Shown piece by piece: positions 26,240 through 37,429 of a DNA stretch of 64,000 nucleotides (the stretch's first letter is position 1; every line of letters starts with the position of its first letter). The position numbers were made by a program, and so were the translations under genes. The notes beneath the pieces are model-generated. The model saw only the letters and a program-made list of their open reading frames with translations, was not told the origin of the DNA and did not search any database. Source of the DNA: Sequoia sempervirens. Lineage: Eukaryota; Streptophyta; Pinopsida; Cupressales; Cupressaceae. The stretch is taken from assembly GCA_007258455.2 (NCBI GenBank), contig VDFB02321268.1, forward strand, positions 62,001-126,000. Direction: 5' to 3'.

Positions 26240-27480
26240 AAAATCCATCAAGTGCCAAAGAATGATGAGGGCCCATCCACACCATACATCGACCCTGCCA
26301 CTCTCGCATCCACTGCTGCAAAAAAGACACCCGCCACTCCCGCCATCCCTACCATCTCTGATATCAACCTCATTATCTAGGAGGATGGTTGTGGAAGCTA
26401 CAAAATCCCTAAAAATTCTTTCATGATAGGAGAGTTACCACAATCTCCCAGATCACGGGGGCGTCCACAAGAAAATCAAGCCTCCACATCGCAAACCTAT
26501 CCTGAAGACTATCTTGAATTCACAAGCTGGGGAGACCTTGGCTAGGAGGTTATTGAGGAAGATCCATCACACATGCTCTATCAAGATGAAAGACCGATAC
26601 CTGAATTACCAATGGATGAGACAAACAAGGGCCTACAAATGATGCTTGCAATGGGCTACAACAGAAATCAAAGATTGGGACAAAATGACAATGGGATCAT
26701 AATACCTATCATGCCAAAGACGTGACCCATAACAAATCTTGGCCTTGGATGTACCCCTTCGAGAATAACCATACGTGGCCAAAGTCCTTTGGTTAGAACG
26801 GTTAATATTTCTCCTCAACCAATACTAGCACAAATACACTCACCAATATCCACAGGTAGAGACACACATAACTTTATAACCGAGGCCTATGTTAGTAGTG
26901 ATGACAAAGATACTTTGACCAATCTACCTAGGTTATTCGAAGATACTTCCCTTTGCATGATTAGCACCATCTATTTTGAAACAGACCCTCAAAATCATGA
27001 GATTCGCCTAGTATACCCCCAATTGATCGACTATGACCAACGAGGATCATCGATTCTAGATACATTCGAAAATGATGAGGGTCTCTCAGAATTCATGGGA
27101 TTGAGGGATAACATTCTGGATGGAGATCACAAAGCAGGATTTATAATGGAGTTGGACACACATGCCTACTATGGGGAAATGATTGAATCCTTTGGTCATA
27201 AAAGTGAGAAACTAAGAATCATATCCAAGTCTTTGAGTGAAAGCCACACTATGGCACTCTCTGACAAGAAAATAGTAAAAATAAAGGATGTATCCAACGG
27301 TGAAAACCTCTTTGAGGCACCCACGGATGAAGGATTCAATCTTCCTTTAAGAGCTATTCATCAGGAAAAAACAGTAATCTTGGCTGAAAAATGCAATCTA
27401 GTCAACCTAGGAATAGAGGAGACCCCGCATATCACATTCTATGTGGAATCACTATTATCAGAAGAACAAGAACTCGTAGT
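26240..27480 (+). pseudogene. Protease-RT linker with G-patch-like motif, element 1
   Basis: The gag-pol frame continues with stops at 26378, 26543 and 26723. A short glycine-patterned block, MGYNRNQRLGQNDNGI (about 26650), followed by NLGLG, resembles the G-patch found after the protease in some retroelements. An acidic block LDTFENDEGLSEFMGL (about 27055) and DGDHKAGF are shared with both other Tat-type elements in this window. The function of this linker is unknown. Confidence 0.6.
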
Positions 27481-28405
27481 AGCATTCCTAAAGGAAAGAC
27501 AAATAAACTTCGCATGGAGTTATGCTGACATGCCAGGGCTTGATCCAGAGACTGTGGTTCATCACTTAGTAGTGTATCCAGATGCAAAACTTGTCAGACA
27601 AAAGCTTCAAAAAATGCATCCTCAGATTGCCTTATTGATCAAAATGGAGCTCAAAAAGTCATTAGATGCAAGATTCATTCGACCAATCAATTATCCAGAA
27701 TGGGTGTCAAATTTGGTACCTATTTCAAAACCTGATGGAGCCATCAGGATCTATACAAATTTCAAATATTTGAACAAAGCATGTCCTAAGGATGACTTTC
27801 CACTTCCTAATATCGATATGATAGTGGACATGATAGCAGGGCATGAGATGCTATCACTAATGGACGGATTTTTAGGATACAACCAAATTATGATAGCAAA
27901 AGAAGACCAACATAAGATAACTTTTACTTGTCTGTGGGGGACCTATTGCTGGAACATGATGCCATTTGGCCTAAAGAATGTAGGAGCAACATATTAATGA
28001 GCCATGATATTTATTTTCCATGACATGATTCACAAGATAGTTGAAGACTATGTCGACGACATCCTAGCTGAGTCAAGAAAGAAAAAAGATCATATAGCAA
28101 CCCTAAGTGCTATTTGTGATAGATTAGAGGAATACAAAGTCAGACTAAATCCCAAGAAGTGTGTCTTCGGCGTACAATCACGTAAACTACTAGGATACAT
28201 AGTGTCCATGAGGGGTATCAAGGTGGATCTAGAAAAAGTCAAAGCAATCCTTGAGATGGAAGCACTAAGGAATTTAAAACAACTAAGAGGTCTCCAAGGA
28301 AGGCTCCAATCCATTAGAAGGTTCATAGCACAACTGGAAAATAAGCAGAACCCATACTCTCACCTACTCCACAAGGGAGTAGCGTACAAATGGGACACCA
28401 AGTGA
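27481..28405 (+). pseudogene. Reverse transcriptase of element 1
   Basis: A Ty3/gypsy RT follows in the same frame: a KMHPQIALLIK lead-in, ACPKDDFPLPNIDMIVD, LSLMDGFLGYNQ with the first catalytic Asp, MPFGLKNVGATY, and the catalytic box YVDD at 28049-28060. Two adjacent stops (27995 and 27998) fall where the family has Gln-Arg, consistent with CAA to TAA and CGA to TGA changes. The domain ends into RNase H at a TGA at 28403. Catalytic residues are intact but the polyprotein cannot be translated through. Confidence 0.9.
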
Positions 28406-28921
28406 AAAGAGGCATTCAACAAAATAAAGGAATATCTACTAACACCGCCAGTCTTAATGCCGCCCATTCCAAAGAAGCCATTGATCCTATATGTTTTAGC
28501 AACAACAGCAGCCCTTGGGGCTCTATTAGCCCAGCATGATGAAAACATAACTGAGAGGGCTATCTACTATATCAGCAGAACAATGGTTGGTCATGAGCTA
28601 AACTACTCATTCATTGAAAAAGCATCCCTCGCAGTAGTGTTTGCATCCCAAAAATTTAGACATTACATGTTGGCACATAAGATAAATCTCATTGCAAAAA
28701 TTGACCCCCTCAAGTATCTACTATCAAAGGAAATGCTCACAGGCAGAATGAAAAAATGGGTAATGATACTGTTAGAGTATGACATCGAGTATGTGGAGAG
28801 GAAAGCCATTAAGGGACAAGTTATTGCAGATCAACTAGCAGAGGCACCCATTTATTCTGAGAACCCTCTTATCTCAGAGTTTCCAGATGAGTCCATCTTT
28901 AACCTCAACATAGCTAACCAC
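28406..28921 (+). pseudogene. First (gypsy-type) RNase H of element 1, catalytic Asp absent
   Basis: The segment carries the gypsy RNase H scaffold (ALGALLAQHDE, RAIYYISRTM, AVVFASQKFRHYML, KYLLSKEML). The first catalytic Asp normally found in the T-D-A-S motif is missing: the region reads LYVLATTAA. The minus-strand element 2 also lacks it (LYITPTHSS). Loss of this catalysis fits the known replacement of the original RNase H by a second one in the Tat branch. Confidence 0.8.
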
Positions 28922-28924
28922 TAG

Positions 28925-29300
28925 AAACTATACTTTGATGGCTCATATACACAACATGGGTCAGGAGCTGGTGTTTTCTTCATCACTCCACAAGGGGGTT
29001 GCATACCAAGGTCATACAAACTGGCATTTCCTTGCACCAATAACATTGCAGAATATGAGGCTTTGACTATAGGTCTTAGAAAAATAGTGCAATGGAACAT
29101 CATGGCTCTCAAAGTGTATGGAGACTCTCAGTTAATCATAAATCTAGTCAATAATGAATATCAGACTAAGGATGATAAGCTCACTCCATACAAGAAATTG
29201 GTGGAGGCTCTAAAGGAATCCTTCATTGACATAACATTTGAGCAAATTCCTAGAGCCAATAACAGAGTAGCAGACACCATGGCAACAATTGGGTCCCTAC
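28925..29300 (+). pseudogene. Second, archaeal-type RNase H (aRH) of element 1
   Basis: Directly after a TAG at 28922 the frame reads KLYFDGSYTQHGSGAG, NNIAEYEALTIGL, VYGDSQLIINLV and NNRVADTMAT. These contain all four acidic catalytic positions of an RNase HI-like fold (D, E, D, D). An additional aRH between the gypsy RNase H and integrase is a hallmark of Tat/Ogre elements. It is expected to take over RNA-strand removal during reverse transcription. Confidence 0.9.
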
Positions 29301-30666
29301 TCGACATCCCCAAAAATGTTCCAAAATATGAATTCCTGATCGAGCAGCTTCTCGTACCCACATTTGAGGTACCAGAATCAGAATTCGTGTGTGAAATCGT
29401 TGGTCCTAATGATCCTTGGTACCATGACATTTACACGTATCTTCGTATAGGAGTCATACCCACTGACCTACCTTCAAACCTAAAATGAACCTTTGTCAAA
29501 AAGGCATCTAGATTTTTCATCCTAGGAGATACCTTGTACCATAGAAGCATAGAAGGTAGCTTGTTACACTGCCTAAATGCTGAGGAGGCATTAACTGCTC
29601 TAATCGAAGTTCATAACAATATTTGTGGTTCACACTCGAGTGGAATGACCATCACCAAGAAACTGCTGAGGATGGGGTATTATTGGCCCACAATGGAAAG
29701 AGAAGTGCATGATCATGCTAAAAGGTGTTTACAATGTTAGCAGCATGGGGACCTCATCCATGCTCTAGCTCAAGAGCTTCATCCCGTCGTCACACCATGG
29801 CCCTTTTCGCAGTGGGGACTCGATCTCATTGGGAAAATCACACCCACCTCATCCAATGGCCATAAATTCATCATAACGACAATTGAGTACTTCAAAAAGT
29901 GGGTGGAAGCCATACCCATGACGTATATCACTGGAAAGCATATCTCAAAGTTCATCCTGAACTACCTCATTTGTCGCTATGGTTTTCCACAAGCCATTAT
30001 CTCAGATAATGGGACACCATTCAAAAATCAAGATGTCCATGACTTGTGTGATAAATTCAAAATCCAACATCGCTTCTCCACCCTGTATTATCCCCAAGGC
30101 AACGGCCAAGCAAAAGCCACAAACAAAACCATCCTCAAAATCCTTAAGAAAACAGTCAATGATGCAGGTCATGACTGGCATGTGCAGCTTAATCCTACCC
30201 TTTGGGCTTATCGAACTAGCATCCACACACCCACCGGTGCCACCCCCTTCTCCTTGGTCTACGGATTAGAAGTCATACTCCCCATTGAGATCAAGCTCCC
30301 ATCCCTCAGGATATCACTACAAAACCTTGTCATAGATGAAGAATATCGGGTTTCAAGACTAAATGAGCTAGACTAGATGAAAGAAGGATTGATTCCTTGA
30401 ATCACTTGCAAGTCTATCAGAATAGAATTAAAAGAAGCTACAACAAGAAAATTAGAAGTAGGGCTTTCCAAGTTAGAGAACTAGTCTTAAAAGAAAATCA
30501 GAAGAATGTCCCAAACCCAAACAACAAAGGAAAATTTGAACCCAATTGGTTGGGACCGTTCGTCATCACAAGTTACAAATCAGGGGCATACCAGTTATCA
30601 ACACCTAAAGGGGAACCTCTACAGGAGCCCATGAATAGCTCCCATCTCAAAAAGTTTTATGCCTAA
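29301..30666 (+). pseudogene. Integrase of element 1, catalytic Glu replaced
   Basis: An H2C2 zinc-binding region (HNNICGSHSSG...LLRMGYYWP...CLQC, 29600-29740) precedes the DDE core: WGLDLIG (first Asp), IISDNGTPF (second Asp). The third catalytic residue, Glu in G-Q-x-E-A-x-N-K, is Lys here (GQAKATNK, codon 30113-30115), which can arise by a single G-to-A change. Stops lie at 29486, 29738 and 30374. A one-base frame change just after 30376 moves the C-terminal part (PNWLGPFVI, ending KKFYA, stop 30664) to another frame. This is the only frameshift noted in the 8.2-kb gag-pol. Confidence 0.9.
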
Positions 30667-31330
30667 TTTCTTCAAGGTATAAAACCAAAAATACAAAAAA
30701 TTAGAAAAAGTCTTGAAAAAAATGGTTACTTCAGCGAAAACCTGGCAAACAGGCGTCTTGGTAACAACAAAAAAATCAAAAAAGAAAAAGAATTGATAAA
30801 AATTAGAAAAAGGATCAAATTTTTTTTCCTCTAATGAAAACCACTTTGGTGGCAGTTTGGGCAAGTACCTCGGTGAAAATCTGGCAAACAGGCGCCTTGT
30901 GTAAATAAGCACTTTCCATCCACTAGGATCCATATGACTTGTTTGACATCATCCATCCATTTCACTTCCATCGTCCATCACATCCATATGTCCATACATC
31001 ACTCATCCACTCGCATCCGCACCATAGCTTGGTCCTGTGTTCATATCATGATCCCTCCTAGTACTACTCGGCCCATTTTCAAGGTCAATTAGTCCTACCT
31101 TTATCGGAGTAGTCTATTGCATCACACTGGGGGCATGTTCTTATCGAATCATATTCGTGTATGATCTTAAAGTCCTTAAAATCATAAAATCCAAAAACAT
31201 CAAAACATTAGAAAATCCAAAAAAAAACAAAAAATAAAAAATCCAAAAACATTCAAAACATATCAAAATCCAAAAACAAGTCAAAAAGTTTGTCCAAAAA
31301 AAAAGACAATCAAAAACAAGGTCGTCTTGT

Positions 31331-31560
31331 TGAACTATGTCATCTCTGAGCTTGAACATAGGCAAGGTTGATCTTTGATCATCCCCCGAGACATTTAGGT
31401 CAGTCCTATAAGAGTCCATCATAATAAACTAACATTTCATCATGTATATCTTCATTTATAAATTGGTTAAGTCGTCAGTCGAACTACGTGGTCTCTGCAT
31501 GTATAACGTAGGCAAGGATAATCTATTGATAAGCCCCTGAGGCCCCTAGGATAGGTCTTT
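31331..31560 (+). ncRNA. 3' hairpin module, two copies in element 1
   Basis: The copies share GAACTAYGT-loop-AAYRTAGGCAAGG. Copy 1 pairs CTATGT (31335-31340) with ACATAG (31356-31361). Copy 2 pairs CTACGT (31484-31489) with ACGTAG (31506-31511). Both stems are perfect although the central pair differs. Downstream they share a GAG-rich block and GGTC. Confidence 0.5.
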
Positions 31561-31941
31561 AGGTTAGTCTCTTGCTCAAAATCTCAAAAAATCCCAAAAA
31601 CATTGAAAAATTGAAAGTCAAAACAATTTTAAAAAACCTTGAAAAATACCAAAAATAGCCTAAAAAAAGCATTTCAAAACTCCAAAAACATCCAAATATT
31701 TGAAAAAATCCATCCGTCTCATCTCACTTACACCCGCAATACACACCACTCATAATAAATTGATCGTCACCCTCAACCTTTGGTGAAACAGTTAGAAACA
31801 AGTCTATGAGGTTAAAAGTGAAAACTCCAAATGTTAAGCCTCAAGTCTAAGTCAGTACGTAAACAAGTTGGTCAATTCTTTGTGTCAATAGTCCATCATC
31901 CAAAATGGTCCCATATCCATCATTTGATAACATCATGTCCT

Positions 31942-32046
31942 AGGATGAATCCTTCCTACAAGGGGCATTATTTATCAGAAAGAACACCTTGGATAAACGA
32001 AATGACCTGCCACCATCCACTAACATGTCCTAGGATGTATCCTTCC
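31942..32046 (+). repeat. Two AGGATGNATCCTTCC motifs in element 1 3' region
   Basis: AGGATGAATCCTTCC (31942-31956) and AGGATGTATCCTTCC (32032-32046) each contain AGGA/TCCT arms around a 4-base loop and are followed by ACAAGGGGCATTA-like sequence. The same motif recurs in the other two Tat-type elements. Confidence 0.6.
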
Positions 32047-32198
32047 CACAACGGGCATTATCTTTTGGCAATAGTTTTGGTCCTTATCCTCAAAAACATA
32101 TTCACTTATGGTTAGCAGTATTGAAGAACACCAGCTTGTTTGGGTGCTTTATCTTTGCCTTTTTATTTATCTTATTGCACTCATTCCAAGGACTTCTC

Positions 32199-32803
32199 TG
32201 TAACATCTAGAAAAATGCACAAAAGAAAAGATTAAGAGAAAACACGCAATATAAATCTAAAGATCTCTAAATACAATCTAATGTTAAAGCACCAAAGAAC
32301 AAAGGAAGTCAAAACGTAATTAAAACTAAAACAATCTCACCAATTTCAAACGTATTTCCATGATTCATCTTGATTTCCCTTCTCCATTTTGCTTGTGTAG
32401 TATAATTGCCCTTAGATTTCCAGTAATTCGTGCAAGTATAGCCTAAGATAGTGATTAGCAAAATATCAAAGATTCAAGATAAGTGCTCGCAAGATTCAAA
32501 AAGAGATTTCGATTTCGAGAGAGATTGGAATGAAGAATGACAAATCAATTTATAGAAAATTGATTATTCGAACGACAGGCCAGGATCGAAAAATCAACAG
32601 ACTTTTGAGATCGACTGATTAGACATGCATTCTGATAACTATCAGTGATGACATGAGTGATACAAATTAGAAATAGAATTAAAGATTAAAAAAATGATTT
32701 AATCTTTAGTTTGGTATTTGAAAACAAAAGAATTATCTTTGTATGACAAAGATAAAGATTGATTAAAGCAACTCTTGTTCGAATGCACGCACAAGGTTTA
32801 ATT
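32199..32803 (-). repeat. 3' LTR of element 2, distal part (R/U5 side)
   Basis: The segment starts TGTAACATC and ends at the insertion of the 7.8-kb element. In element sense it includes GAATCATGGAAATAC followed by a T-rich stretch, similar to GAATCATGGAGGTAT in the LTR of the 9.2-kb element (50024-50040). Joined to 40619-41246 it makes an LTR of about 1.23 kb, close to the 1.2-kb LTRs of the 9.2-kb element. Confidence 0.7.
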
Positions 32804-35800
32804 TGTTAGTGCCTATTTTGGTTGTCTCTCATTTTCTAGTTGTTTTCCTTTGATTTTCTTGACAAATCTTTAGCTTGGGAATTTTATACCATTTTGGCAA
32901 ATGGGGTAAATGGGCTCCCACCAAGGTTGAGCTCAGCGTGCCAAGTCTTCATGTCTCAGGTGGCCAGATCTTTCTTTTCTTCCTTTCCTTGTGTTTTTCT
33001 TTGGCTGGTGGGGGCAGAACCAGAATGAAATCAGAATCAGGATATTGCCTTTGGTTTCTCTTTCGGGTTCCATTCTCATTCTAGCTCCGCGTCTTCAGTT
33101 GTCTTTTTTTTTGGTTTCCTTTGGCGGGCGTGGGATCAGAGTGGAAACTATTTTGGAACCTTTCTCATGCTTATGGTTTCAGGTTTTGCTTCAACCCAAG
33201 CTCTACTCGCTTTGTTTTCCTTTTGCTTTTGGCGAGGGTGGAACCGGAACGAGAATCTTTTTTGGAACCTTTTTCAGGTTTCATGTTTCAGGTTTTGTCC
33301 CGCTCCTGGGCCCACGGCTTCTCTGTCTTGTGTCGGTTCCAGCTCCGCCTCCACAGTCTTTTGCGGAGGTGGGAGCGGGATGGTTTTTGGTCCTAGTCTC
33401 TTTTGTTCCTTTTTGTCCCCCACTCCGGCTCTAACTCCTCTTTTTTGGTTTCGGCTCTGCGTCAGTCTAGTTCCCTTTCTGCTTGTCTTTTGTTCTTTGA
33501 ACTGCCTAGCTGGTGCGTTTGCAACTTAAGTGATTTTTATGCCCCGTTCTTTGTTCGCCATCGGCCCCTTGTTACCACTTTCACCAGCCCTGCTTCTACT
33601 TCGGCGTGACTTTTGGCTCTCGGGGTGAGGTCTTCCTGACTTTCCTTTGTCTCCCCGAGACCCTTCCTATCAACCTATTTTCTTTGTGTCGGGGAGATGT
33701 CTTCCTGACTCTTGCTTGTCTTGCCGACTGTGGCGGCCCCCTTTGGTTCTTGGTGTGACTTTCCCCAACGTTGAGGTCCTCCTAGGTTAATGGCTGAGCT
33801 ACTAATATGACTTCCTTTGTGCATGTGTTGATAATCAATGACCACGATGAAAAAGTTACCTGATGGTTATCATGAAGTGCTCTCCTAGTCCGGTCCATCG
33901 AATTGCTGACTAAGGTTTTCTGTCGACGAAACATTTCTTTTCACAGTGACATCTCACAGAGCGCAGAGACCTCTGGGCGAGCATTGGCTTTTCTTCGCTA
34001 TGAAGTCTTGCAGTTTGGATGACTTTTTTTTGTTACACCGACCTCGCCATGCTCTCGGTGTGATCTTTTGCTTTCGTTGTGATCTCTAGCCGACTTTGGG
34101 ATGTTTCCCTGAGAACCCCTCCTTGCGGCTTGTGTTCATTGTGTCGGGGAGATGTCTCCCTGACTTCCTTTTGTCTGGCCAATGTGTTTGGTGACTTCGC
34201 TGGGATGTTTCACCAACTTGGTGGCCTCTTTCTGACTATGATGAGCGCTCGATGTAACATATGATTCTCAGCTCGTGGTCTCCCCGACCTCTTTGTGTCT
34301 TGCCAATGGTGGAGCCCATGTTCCTCCCAACATAGATCAATGGTCCGTAGGCAACCATCATTATGATCTGATGGCCAGCGCCTGAGCTCTCATGTGACTT
34401 GCCTGATCTTTATGCTCTACAAGGAGAGCGTCCACCTGCCACGTGTCACATGGACCCCACCTCTGAACTCGCACCACAGTGCATACATTTAAATGGAGAT
34501 CAATGGTCCCTAGATGACTGGCATCTGATCAACGGCTATCACCAGCCTCGCCGATGTGAGCTGCAAGGACATTAAATCCTACGAGGACTGCGATCTAGTG
34601 GAGGCCTGTTTCAATGGTCCAATGATATTTAAATGACAGCTGGCTGATCTCAGTTGATCAACGACAAAAATTCAAAGTTGCGCGCAACTAGGGTTTCAGT
34701 TGTGTGTTGCACGTGAGGACCAAGGAAGTGAGACTTAATGGCGGTAGATAGAGGGTCACTGGATCCGCCGAATTTGCATTCATGGCAACTCTAAGAATAG
34801 GATGGCTTGTTCAGAGGTATGGGTGCATGGATTCTTCAACGGATTTAATGCTGACTGACAAATTTGTTCTGGCTGCCATGGCCGCCCATCCTTGTACCTG
34901 CTTCTTCTGACCTGATCGGATCTGCATCGAGGTTTCCCTAGGATCGCCTGGCACAAAGCATTTAATGATATCCAGTGGAGCTGGTGATGTTGGTAACATG
35001 GCCTGCGAGCTGTGCTGACTGGTCATTTTTTCTGCTGACATGTAATCTCATCTAGCTGGTTGCTTGTTGCTTCTCCTGTTCCTATAGAGGATAATTTCAT
35101 GGCAAGATGTAGGGGTTCCGAACCTTGGTGTTCTGGTTCGACATATTTTTGAGTTCTGGGAATTGTCTAAGATAGATTAAGGTTTGGTCCTAGGTCATTT
35201 TTGAGTGTGTAAACTGTAATGTTGAATTCCTCTGTAAATGCAATCAGTTAAACATGAATACCTGAAGATGCTTATCTTTCATGCATATCATCATATTGTC
35301 TCCACATTTGTAGGCTTTTAATCATTTGAATAAATGCATAAGGTGTTAATGTTCATCTTCTCATACTTCATGGGACTATGTTATTTGTTGATATGTCTGC
35401 TTCAAGGAAGTCGTTAAATCCTTTGAATAGATAGCAGTGATTACTTGTTTGTAGGTCGGATATGGTAAGAAGAGTCTAGTTGATACAAGAGCTGGATTGT
35501 CAGTGTAAGGCACTGATAGCTGATGTAAGGCATTAACAAAAAAAATCCACTAATTGAGTCCTATTTGCAAATGAATTCCATCTTTTGTGTGTGACTCCAT
35601 GACCCTGGATTAGGCACTGATCTATCTTGCAACCTGGTTCCTCTTAGAAACCTTTTAATCTACAAATCATTGAATATCTTTTTTTTAGTTTGTCTTGTCC
35701 TACCTCCTTGTTGCTTCAAGTGTTTTGTAATTGAGAATCTATCCCTATTTGAGGTTCTCAATACTTGGCATCAGGAGTCATCTGCTATAAAAAGCAATGT

Positions 35801-35987
35801 CTGTTCTTTAAGGCATTGTGTGGGTATACCCACCCTAGTTCTACAGAGCCTAAAGTGCAAAAGATATCAGTCTTTGACTGAATCTTGTCAGTTGGTCCAG
35901 GTCCTCCGAGCTGCCCTTGATTGGAGTTGGCTACTCCATAGGTAGAATAGGAGACCAACTTGGTTTACAAAAAAAAAATCACCAACA
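32804..35987 (+). repeat. 5' LTR of the LARD-like element
   Basis: It is 3184 bp and matches 37430-40613 throughout. It holds internally repeated GTGTCGGGGAGATGTCT words (about 33686 and 34140). Open frames inside (for example 33121-33609) reflect composition and are not recognised proteins. Differences between the two LTRs look mostly like C/T and G/A transitions, often at CpG. Confidence 0.93.
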
Positions 35988-35990
35988 AGT

Positions 35991-36007
35991 TGGCGACTCT
36001 ACTGGGG
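35991..36007 (+). promoter_or_regulatory. Primer-binding site, tRNA-Arg(ACG)
   Basis: TGGCGACTCTACTGGGG begins three bases after the 5' LTR. It matches the complement of the plant tRNA-Arg(ACG) 3' end (TGGCGACTCCACTGGGG, from memory of that tRNA) at all but one base. Confidence 0.85.
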
Positions 36008-37429
36008 AGCGAACTGTATCCAGCCTTATGAGTCATATCATGTGCAATAGAGTCATATCAATGTTTGCCATGTTGGTGCTATTCAAAGTTTGAAGAATCT
36101 CGGGCTTGGAGAGAGTTTTGTTGCAGTGAACCTGAAAGCTACAAGATCTATGGTGCTCTGTCGAATGGAACTCAGAGAAAGATTTACATGTAAGTGAGCT
36201 TCATACCATTTGAAGTTCTGTCCTCTGCAAAGAGGTGTCAACTCTGTCAAGGTGAACCTGCTGAATATTTGAAGAATAGTTCCATGGCTGCAACATTCTT
36301 AGGTATTCTTCATGCTTTTTGAACATTTAAAAAAAAGAAGACTTTATTCCCCTTTATTTGGTGAGATCAAGCACTAGCATCAAGGGAGGTTTCAATTTTG
36401 CAACTAGATGGTTGTAGAGGGATAGGTTTCATTTGCAAGATGCATTGTTGTCCTGTTTCTCCCTCTACAAGCCAGCATGATGAAGAACATAGCCAAGTGA
36501 AAAGAGGAAGTGGGAGTAGTAGTTTAAACCATCATTGCACTAATGATGTGCCTTCTCCTATTGAAAATGATATAGAGCAATTGCAAGATGTGTTGAATGG
36601 TGAGTGTATCCCTTTGTATACACTTGATGAAGTTTTCAAAAAATGTGACAATATGCAGGGCACTGGAGCTAGTTGTTTTCAGCTTCAGGATGATATAATT
36701 GATAAAAATGATGGCTTGTTGTCACATAATAGTCAGCATTTTGAAAGTATGCCTGAATTTCAAATACATAAGGATCATGTACATGTTTATAATGATGAAT
36801 ATGACAGCCTATTGAGAGGTACTAACATGTTTTGTTAGGTAGCTAATTGTGATCAAACTGTGTTTTTATGCAGTCCTGATCAGTATTCACAGGTGTTTCC
36901 ATCAAATACAAAATAAGAGAATCAAGAGGTTGGCAATGATGAAGATTATTGGATCTGGTTGCCAGTTGAAGATAAGACTAAACAGAGAACAAGTTTTCAC
37001 TTGCAAAGACACAATCAAGTACTTATGTTTGCAGGGGTGCTATCATTCATATTGTTACAGTTTGGCAAAGGCAAGCATGAGTCAGTGAATGCCAGCTCAT
37101 TTAGCAGAATTGTGTTTGATAGAGGCAGATGTTGGCTTTCATTTGTCATTTGGTGGCCTAGTGTCATCAAATGAAAGAATCAACAATGTGACTATTGAAT
37201 TGCTTGTTCATGGACAATTCTCGAAGTGGTGCTTCATCTGAAGCATTTCTTTTTCCATGAACATTAGGTTAGGTTTTTACTTTTTTGGTTAGTTTTGTTT
37301 TGCTGTGTCTGCTAACCTTGTCCAGTTAGCTCCTCACTGTTTTGGGTTTTCTTTTGTTCTGGTCTACTCTCCCAGTGATCTGAATTCTTGCTATGCCCAC
37401 CAGGGGCATACATCCCCATCTGGAGCCTA
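36008..37429 (+). other. Internal domain of the LARD-like element
   Basis: About 1.4 kb has no gag-pol similarity. One open frame, 36398-36838 (146 codons), encodes an acidic, Cys/His/Ser-containing protein without a motif I recognise (blocks such as CCPVSPSTSQHDEEH and IPLYTLDEVFKKCD). A further fragment continues out of frame to about 37170. It may be captured host sequence or relic coding. A purine-containing GGGGCATACATCCCC precedes the 3' LTR, but no clean polypurine tract is seen. Confidence 0.5.

Larger units (their letters stand above)
16786..32198 (+). mobile_element. Tat/Ogre-lineage Ty3/gypsy retrotransposon (element 1), 3' end displaced beyond the window
   Basis: The domain order is gag, protease, G-patch-like linker, RT, RNase H, second archaeal-type RNase H, integrase, which is diagnostic of the Tat branch of Ty3/gypsy. 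The gag-pol reading runs 22424-30666, with a 5' leader containing a conserved hairpin and a 3' untranslated region that stops where element 2 begins. The 5' limit is uncertain: a plausible LTR starts TGTAAACATGC at 16786, but no paired 3' LTR is in view. About 20 in-frame stops, one frameshift and a lost integrase catalytic residue make it non-functional. It probably resumes to the right of position 64000. Confidence 0.75.
30667..32198 (+). other. 3' untranslated region of element 1
   Basis: Non-coding sequence follows integrase up to the junction with element 2. It contains repeated CTGGCAAACAGGCG words (30745, 30880), A-rich low-complexity tracts, two copies of the 3' hairpin module (31331-31560) and two AGGATG hairpins (31942 and 32032). 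The element stops at 32198 because element 2 inserted there, so its own 3' LTR is not seen. Confidence 0.7.

Noticed and set aside
33121..33609. Overlapping Phe/Leu/Ser-rich frames, repeated at 37501-38253
   Set aside because: Located within the long LTRs of the LARD-like element and overlapping in several frames on both strands. They are compositional.
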